NCBI GenBank assembly: GCA_013696235.1 | Contig: JACCYY010000210.1 | Location: 1-9,670, forward strand | DNA length: 9,670 nt | Direction: 5' to 3' | Source of the DNA: Sporichthyaceae bacterium | Lineage (GTDB): Bacteria > Actinomycetota > Actinomycetes > JACCYY01 | Shown here: in pieces, positions 5,314 through 9,670 of the stretch | Layout: each line of letters opens with the position of its first letter | Numbering within the stretch: position 1 is the first letter of the stretch | Position numbers and translations under genes: made by a program | Notes under the pieces: model-generated | Told to the model about the DNA's origin: nothing | Databases searched by the model: none | The model's input: only the letters and a program-made list of their open reading frames with translations

Positions 5314-5318
5314 GGAGG
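5314..5318 (+). promoter_or_regulatory. Shine-Dalgarno deciding the YlbL protease start
   Basis: GGAGG, 7 bases upstream of ATG 5326, is the best ribosome-binding site in the window. It selects this ATG over the in-frame GTG 5251, GTG 5263 and TTG 5233, which would add a hydrophilic Thr/Asp/Arg-rich extension before the membrane anchor. Confidence 0.8.
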
Positions 5319-5325
5319 CAGCTCG

Positions 5326-6369
5326 ATGACGCGGCGGACGGCCACGATCTCCGTGTGCGCGGCCTTGCTGCTCGGGCTCCTCGCGCTTGCGGCGGTCCTC
5401 CCTGTCCCGTACGTCGTGCTGAGCCCCGGGCCGACCGAGAACACGATCGGCGCGTACGACGGGGTCGAGGTGATCGTGATCGAGGGTCGCGAGACGTTCC
5501 CGACCGAGGGCAACCTCAACCTGACCACGGTCTCGGTGACGACCCAGGACCGCGAGATGAACCTGATCGAGGCGCTGGCCGCCTGGATCGACCCGAAGTC
5601 CGCTGTCGTGCCGCGCGGGGACATCTACGACGACGACGAGACGCTCGAGGAGGTGCGCGCCCGCAACGCCGAGCAGATGGTCACCTCGCAGCAGAGCGCG
5701 ATCGCCGCGGCGCTGCGCGAGCTCGACATCCCGATCGCCGAGCGGGTCCTCGTGGACTCGATCGTCGAGGACGCTCCGGCGCTGGACCGGCTGGCGGCCG
5801 GCGACGTGATCCTGGCCGTGGACGGCGAGGAGGTGGCGACGCGCGAGGACGTCGTGCGCCTGGTCACCGCGCACGAACCTGGCGAGTCCGTCTCGTTCAC
5901 CGTCGACCGGTCCGAGGAACAGCTCGACATCGAGGTCGAGGCCGTCGAGTCGACCGACGAGCCGTTGCGCGCAGTGGTCGGCATCGGGGTCGAGATGGGT
6001 TTCGACTTCCCGTTCGAGGTCGAGGTCACGCTGGCGGAGCAGATCGGCGGACCGAGCGCGGGCCTCATGTTCGCCCTCGGCATCGTGGACAAGCTGACCC
6101 CCGGCGCGCTCAACGGCGGCGCGTTCGTCGCCGGCACCGGCACGGTCGAGCCGGACGGGACGGTCGGCCCGATCGGTGGCATCCAGCAGAAGATCGTCGG
6201 CGCGAAGGACGCTGGAGCGACGACGTTCCTCGTACCGGCTCCGAACTGCGCCGCGGCGGTCGCGGCAGACGTGTCGGGCATCCAGCTGGTCCGGGTGGCG
6301 GCGCTGTCCGACGCGGTGGACTCCCTCGCGTCGCTCGCCGCCGGGAACGCGGCCCTCCCTGCCTGCTGA
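5326..6369 (+). CDS. Membrane-anchored PDZ and Lon-type (S16) serine protease, YlbL family
   Basis: A 347-residue protein. Residues 7-25 form an uncleaved signal anchor, followed by PVPYVVLSPGPTENTIG (about 25-41), a conserved YlbL-family junction. A PDZ domain covers about 140-210 (VLVDSIVEDAPALDRLAAGDVILAVDGEEV). The C-terminal S16 domain carries GGPSAGLM with catalytic Ser244, and GPIGGIQQK with Lys289; their 45-residue spacing is close to the Ser-Lys dyad spacing of Lon (679/722). No ATPase domain is present, so it is an ATP-independent, extracytoplasmic-facing protease. The family matches B. subtilis YlbL and M. tuberculosis Rv3194c. The start ATG 5326 is chosen because of its GGAGG site and because the protein then begins MTRRTATISV directly before the anchor. 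It ends 5 bases from the convergent PPA1309 gene. Physiological substrates are not known from sequence. Confidence 0.93.
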   Translation: MTRRTATISVCAALLLGLLALAAVLPVPYVVLSPGPTENTIGAYDGVEVIVIEGRETFPTEGNLNLTTVSVTTQDREMNLIEALAAWIDPKSAVVPRGDIYDDDETLEEVRARNAEQMVTSQQSAIAAALRELDIPIAERVLVDSIVEDAPALDRLAAGDVILAVDGEEVATREDVVRLVTAHEPGESVSFTVDRSEEQLDIEVEAVESTDEPLRAVVGIGVEMGFDFPFEVEVTLAEQIGGPSAGLMFALGIVDKLTPGALNGGAFVAGTGTVEPDGTVGPIGGIQQKIVGAKDAGATTFLVPAPNCAAAVAADVSGIQLVRVAALSDAVDSLASLAAGNAALPAC

Positions 6370-6374
6370 TCGGT

Positions 6375-6905
6375 TCAGCGCAGGGTGCGGCCCAGCGCGT
6401 CGGTGAGGGCAGGGGCCAGATCGGGACCGGTGACGACGTCCTCGTCCGCGTCGTGGCCGCGCCACCGAAGTGCCGCTGCACGGGAGCCGGTACGCAGGAC
6501 GCCCACGACGATCCGGGCCTCCTGCCGCCTCGGGTGCCGGGCCGCCCAGGCGGCGGCGTCGGCCTCCGGTGCCTCGTCCTCGACGTCGTCGGGCACCGCG
6601 ACGGTCTCCAGCACCAGCACCGCGCCGACCACCGGGTCGGGCCAGTCGATGCCGGCCAGCATGGCGGCGACCGGGCCGTCCAGCACGAGGTCCTCCTGCG
6701 CCACCGGCGTCAGCACACCGGCGGTCGCAGCGTCGAGCGCCAGCCGGCCGGCGACGTCGGGCTCGTCCCGGACCAGCTCGGTCGTGCGGACGAGGGCGTA
6801 GAGCGCTGGGGGGCGGTCCCACCCGGCCGCCGACGCGTGCCGCTCGACCTCCCGGACGGCGGAGGCCAACGCCGGCCCGAGAGACGCATCCGTCGCGTGG
6901 TCCAC
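6375..6905 (-). CDS. PPA1309 family protein
   Basis: A 176-residue soluble protein from GTG 6905, beginning VDHATDASLGPALASAVREVERHASAAGWDRPPALYALV and containing LVLDGPVAAMLAGIDWPDPVVGAVLVLE, an Asp/Glu-rich middle, then EARIVVGVLRTGSRAAALRWRGHDADEDVVTGPDLAPALTDALGRTLR. This matches the actinobacterial PPA1309 family in content, length and position next to UPF0182 and the YlbL protease. The family has no known function, and no catalytic motif is evident. GAGGA (minus strand) lies seven bases before the GTG and can serve as Shine-Dalgarno. The gene is divergent from the UPF0182 gene and convergent with the protease gene (5-base gap, no terminator visible). Much longer in-frame extensions upstream run antisense to the UPF0182 gene and are not believed. 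Confidence 0.88.
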   Translation of the reverse strand: MDHATDASLGPALASAVREVERHASAAGWDRPPALYALVRTTELVRDEPDVAGRLALDAATAGVLTPVAQEDLVLDGPVAAMLAGIDWPDPVVGAVLVLETVAVPDDVEDEAPEADAAAWAARHPRRQEARIVVGVLRTGSRAAALRWRGHDADEDVVTGPDLAPALTDALGRTLR

Positions 6906-6941
6906 CGGCCAATCCTCGCGCAGGCCCGGAACTCGCCAGCG

Positions 6942-6961
6942 GGGACCGGTGCACCGGTCCC
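6942..6961. repeat. Perfect 20-base palindrome in the PPA1309/UPF0182 divergent region
   Basis: GGGACCGGTGCACCGGTCCC is fully self-complementary. It lies 37 bases from the PPA1309 start and about 85 bases from the UPF0182 start. As DNA it suits a dimeric transcription factor; as RNA it would give an 8-bp stem with UGCA loop. It overlaps where the -35/spacer of a TAGGTT-based promoter (6969-6974) would lie. Confidence 0.6.
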
Positions 6962-6968
6962 GGGCAGG

Positions 6969-6998
6969 TAGGTTCGATGCACCGTACGGTCTGCACCG
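6969..6998 (+). promoter_or_regulatory. Probable UPF0182 promoter with second palindrome and TGCACCG repeats
   Basis: TAGGTT (6969-6974) fits TANNNT and would start transcription near 6981. There the 10-base palindrome ACCGTACGGT (6981-6990) begins; it also contains TACGGT readable as a -10 on either strand. TGCACCG occurs at 6950-6956, 6978-6984 and 6992-6998, spaced 28 and 14 bases. The arrangement of palindrome, -10 and repeats suggests a regulated, possibly bidirectional promoter. The transcription start and regulator are inferred only. Confidence 0.45.
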
Positions 6999-7036
6999 CG
7001 ACGTCAGCTGACCCCGGCGGCGCAGACCCACGACCC

Positions 7037-7042
7037 AAGGAG
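7037..7042 (+). promoter_or_regulatory. Shine-Dalgarno of the UPF0182 gene
   Basis: AAGGAG lies 4 bases upstream of GTG 7047. Its strength and the hydrophilic N-terminus before the first membrane helix decide this start. Confidence 0.7.
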
Positions 7043-7046
7043 CCTG

Positions 7047-9670
7047 GTGGCCTTTCCGTTCCCGGACTCGGGTGAGCGCCCGCCCCGAAGGCCCCCATCC
7101 CCACCTTCCGCGCCGTCGCGCTCCCGTCGGGTGCTCGTCCCGACGGTGCTGGTGCTCGGTGCGATCGTCATCGTGTTCGGGATGTTCGCGGACTTCCTCA
7201 CCGAGCTGCTGTGGTTCCGGTCGGTGGGTGCGGAGTCCGTCTTCACCACCCGCCTGGTCACGCAGATCGTCCTGTTCGTGGTCGCCGGTCTGCTCGTCGG
7301 CGCGATCGTCGCGGCGAACGCCCTGCTCGCGTACCGGCTGCGGCCCGCCTACCGCATCGCGACGGAGGAGCAGCAGAGCCTGGATCGATACCGCGACCTG
7401 CTCGAGCCGCGCATGCGGCTCGTCGTCATCGTGCTCGGGCTGGTCGTCGGCGCGTTCGTCGGCACCACGGCGTCGGGCCGGTGGGAGACGTTCCTGACCT
7501 GGCGAAGCGCGACGCCCTTCGGCGCGGTCGACCCGCAGTTCGGGCTGGACATCTCGTTCTACGTCTTCGAGTACCCGTGGTGGCGATTCGTCCTGGGTCT
7601 CGCGTTCACCGCGGTGATCCTGTCGCTGTTCGTCGCGCTCGCCACGCACTACCTGTTCGGTGGGCTCAGGCTGCAGCAGCCGCAGGGTGAGCGGTCGACC
7701 CCCGCGACCCAGCTCCACCTGTCGATGCTGCTCGGTGTGCTGCTGCTGCTCAAGGCGGTCGCGTACTGGCTCGACCGGTACGGTCTCGTGCTCTCGCAGC
7801 ACGAGCTGTTCACCGGCGCCGGGTACACGGACATCGCGGCAGTGCTGCCGGGCAAGACGATCATGACGATCATCGCGGTGATCTGCGCCCTGCTGCTGTT
7901 CGCCAGTGCGTTCCGCCGCAGCTGGTTGCTGCCCGGCGTGGGCGTCGGCCTGCTGCTGCTCTCCACGATCCTCATCGGCGGGGTCTACCCGGCGATCGTC
8001 CAGCAGTTCCAGGTCAAGCCGAACGAGGCGGACCGCGAGCGGGAGTTCATCGAGCGCAACATCACCGCGACCCGCACCTCGTACGGGTTCGACGAGCTCG
8101 CCCCGATGGAGTACGACGCCGTCACGACTGCCGAGTCGGGGCAGCTGCTGGACGACGCCGACTCCGTGCCGGGCATCCGGCTGCTCGACCCGAACGTCGT
8201 CAGCCCGACGTTCGAGCAGCTGCAGCAGGTGCGTGGCTTCTACTCGTTCCCGGAGTCCCTCGACGTGGATCGGTACGAGGTCGACGGCGAGGAGCAGGAC
8301 ACAGTCATCGCGGTTCGCGAGATCAACATCGACGGCATCCCGTCGAGCCAGCAGAACTGGCTCAACCAGGCCACCGTCTACACGCACGGGTTCGGCGTCG
8401 TGGCGGCCCGCGGCAACCAGCGCGCCGCCGACGGCAGCCCGGTGTGGTCGGTCGAGGACATCCCGCCGCAGGGTGTGCTCGGCGACTTCGAGCCGCGGGT
8501 CTACTTCGGCGAGGAGTCGCCGCCGTACTCGGTCGTCGGAGCTCCCGAGGGCGTCTCGCCAGTCGAGTTCGACATCCCGGAGGGCGAGGAGGGCGAAGCG
8601 ATCCGCAACACCTATGCCGGTGCCGGCGGCGTCGACGTGGGCGGCCTGTTCAGCAAGTTGCTGTTCGCGGTGAAGTTCCAGGAGGGCAGCCTGCTGCTGT
8701 CCGACCGGGTCAACGCCGAGTCCAAGATCCTCTACGACCGCGAGCCGCGCCTGCGAGTGCAGAAGGTGGCGCCCTGGCTCAAGGTCGACGGCGACCCGTA
8801 CCCGGCGATCGTCGACGGCAAGATCCTCTGGATCATGGACGGCTACACCGTCGTCAACGCCTTCCCGTACGCCCAGCGGGTCGCGCTGGACAGAGCCACG
8901 ACTGACTCGGTGACCGCGCAGAGCCAGTCATCGGTGGTCGCCCAGCCGCCGGAGCAGGCCAACTACGTCCGCAACTCGGTCAAGGCGACCGTGGACGCGT
9001 ACGACGGCACGGTCACCCTCTATGCGTGGGACGAGCAGGACCCGGTCCTCGCGACGTGGCGAAAGGTGTTCCCGGATCTGGTCGAGCCACGGAGCGAGAT
9101 CTCGGAGAACCTGCTCGAGCACCTCCGCTACCCCGAGGACCTGTTCAAGATCCAGCGCGAGCTGATCGCCAAGTACCACGTCACCGACCCGCAGGCCTGG
9201 TTCTCGGGGCAGGAGCTCTGGGTCATCCCAGACGACCCGGAGGCGGCCGGCTCGTCGCAGCCGCCGTTCTACCTCTCGCTGCGCATGCCCGACCAGGAGC
9301 GGGCGACGTTCTCGCTCACGACCGCGTTCGTGCCGAACCAGCGGGAGAACCTGGCCGCGTTCATGGCCGTGAACGCTGACGCGACGGACGAGGACTACGG
9401 CACGTTCCGCGTGCTTCAGCTGCCCAGCAACACCCAGATCGACGGGCCGTCGCAGGTCGCGAACAGGTTCGAGTCCAACACCGAGGTGGCCCAGCAGCTC
9501 ACCCTGCTTCGGCAGGGTGGCGCCGACGTCGTGCTCGGGAACCTGCTCACGCTCCCCGTCGGGGGTGGCTTGCTCTACGTCCAACCTGTGTACGTCGAAC
9601 GGCAGGCCGGGACGACGGCGTACCCGCTGCTCCAACGCGTGCTCGTCGCGTTCGGCGGCAGCGAGGTCGT
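7047..9670 (+). CDS. UPF0182 family large membrane protein (3' end outside window)
   Basis: 874 complete codons are visible with no stop; family members are usually about 950-1000 residues, so roughly the last 100 are outside. After a Pro/Ser/Arg-rich cytoplasmic N-terminus (1-28), seven hydrophobic segments appear at about 29-48, 70-92, 124-141, 180-202, 222-242, 271-289 and 295-314. Landmarks include TELLWFRSVG, VDPQFGLDISFYVFEYPWWRF, and the conserved post-membrane NEADREREFIERNITATRTSYG. The remainder, from about 315 on, is a large soluble part with LLDPNVVSPTFEQLQQVRGFYSF, WLNQATVYTHGFGVV, PRVYFGEESPPYSVVG, SDRVNAESKILYDREPRLRVQKVAPWL and YLSLRMPDQERATFSLTTAFVPNQREN. All match UPF0182 (M. 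tuberculosis Rv3193c type). Topology puts the large part outside the cytoplasm. Function is unknown. The start is GTG 7047 with AAGGAG upstream. No frameshift or premature stop was seen. Confidence 0.93.
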   Translation, partial: MAFPFPDSGERPPRRPPSPPSAPSRSRRVLVPTVLVLGAIVIVFGMFADFLTELLWFRSVGAESVFTTRLVTQIVLFVVAGLLVGAIVAANALLAYRLRPAYRIATEEQQSLDRYRDLLEPRMRLVVIVLGLVVGAFVGTTASGRWETFLTWRSATPFGAVDPQFGLDISFYVFEYPWWRFVLGLAFTAVILSLFVALATHYLFGGLRLQQPQGERSTPATQLHLSMLLGVLLLLKAVAYWLDRYGLVLSQHELFTGAGYTDIAAVLPGKTIMTIIAVICALLLFASAFRRSWLLPGVGVGLLLLSTILIGGVYPAIVQQFQVKPNEADREREFIERNITATRTSYGFDELAPMEYDAVTTAESGQLLDDADSVPGIRLLDPNVVSPTFEQLQQVRGFYSFPESLDVDRYEVDGEEQDTVIAVREINIDGIPSSQQNWLNQATVYTHGFGVVAARGNQRAADGSPVWSVEDIPPQGVLGDFEPRVYFGEESPPYSVVGAPEGVSPVEFDIPEGEEGEAIRNTYAGAGGVDVGGLFSKLLFAVKFQEGSLLLSDRVNAESKILYDREPRLRVQKVAPWLKVDGDPYPAIVDGKILWIMDGYTVVNAFPYAQRVALDRATTDSVTAQSQSSVVAQPPEQANYVRNSVKATVDAYDGTVTLYAWDEQDPVLATWRKVFPDLVEPRSEISENLLEHLRYPEDLFKIQRELIAKYHVTDPQAWFSGQELWVIPDDPEAAGSSQPPFYLSLRMPDQERATFSLTTAFVPNQRENLAAFMAVNADATDEDYGTFRVLQLPSNTQIDGPSQVANRFESNTEVAQQLTLLRQGGADVVLGNLLTLPVGGGLLYVQPVYVERQAGTTAYPLLQRVLVAFGGSEV

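Noticed and set aside
5233..5325. N-terminal extension of the YlbL protease from TTG 5233, GTG 5251 or GTG 5263
   Set aside because: ATG 5326 has GGAGG at ideal spacing and places the signal anchor at the N-terminus; the extension is hydrophilic and overlaps the palindrome.
4963..7104. 713-codon minus-strand open frame across the small protein, YlbL and PPA1309 region
   Set aside because: It is antisense to the YlbL protease, whose Ser-Lys dyad and PDZ domain are unmistakable; the composition is typical of shadow frames.
6375..8387. 670-codon open frame on the minus strand, antisense to the UPF0182 gene
   Set aside because: Only its last 177 codons (from GTG 6905) encode the PPA1309 protein. 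The rest is Arg/Asp/Glu-rich antisense of a well-supported gene and arises from GC-skewed codon positions.
1..9670. CRISPR array, tRNA, insertion sequence or phage genes
   Set aside because: No regularly spaced repeats, no cloverleaf-like segment, no transposase motif and no composition break were seen; all genes look chromosomal and co-resident.

Overview
The window is high-GC DNA with strong third-position G/C bias, several GTG starts, GTGA stop/start overlaps and TANNNT -10 elements. This points to an actinobacterium, most likely of the Cellulomonas/Micrococcales type. The gene set (Zincin_2/DUF2342 protein, PDZ-Lon-like protease, PPA1309 family, UPF0182) is a conserved actinobacterial neighbourhood; from memory it resembles Mycobacterium tuberculosis Rv3193c-Rv3196. 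No mobile element, CRISPR array, rRNA or tRNA was seen.

Left part (1-2608). Two leftward genes encode a ThiF-like E1 protein with a TOMM/RiPP-type leader-binding N-terminus (cut by the left window edge) and a 51-residue zinc-ribbon protein (DUF5679). Facing away from them is a rightward two-gene unit: a YgjP-like (DUF45) zinc metallopeptidase translationally coupled through GTGA to a degenerate DUF2064-like protein of the GT-A/nucleotidyltransferase fold.

Middle part (2625-5000). A leftward coupled pair encodes a Zincin_2 (DUF2342) protein lacking a recognisable HExxH, then a NUDIX hydrolase. Divergent from it, with only 40 bases between start codons, is moaE (large subunit of molybdopterin synthase). 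No other Moco gene is in the window.

Right part (5001-9670). A 61-residue single-pass membrane protein precedes a membrane-anchored PDZ plus Lon-type (S16) serine protease of the YlbL family. A PPA1309-family gene converges on it. After a 141-base divergent control region, which holds a perfect 20-base palindrome and three TGCACCG repeats, comes a long UPF0182 membrane protein with seven TM segments and a large extracytoplasmic part, cut by the right window edge.

The genes are mostly conserved, chromosomal and core-like. The novelty lies in the uncharacterised families (UPF0182, PPA1309, Zincin_2, DUF5679, the E1-like protein) grouped around a YlbL protease, and in the control regions. Three starts (1260, 4516, 5031) share one geometry, TANNNT plus exactly 7 bases plus start codon, which suggests leaderless transcripts.
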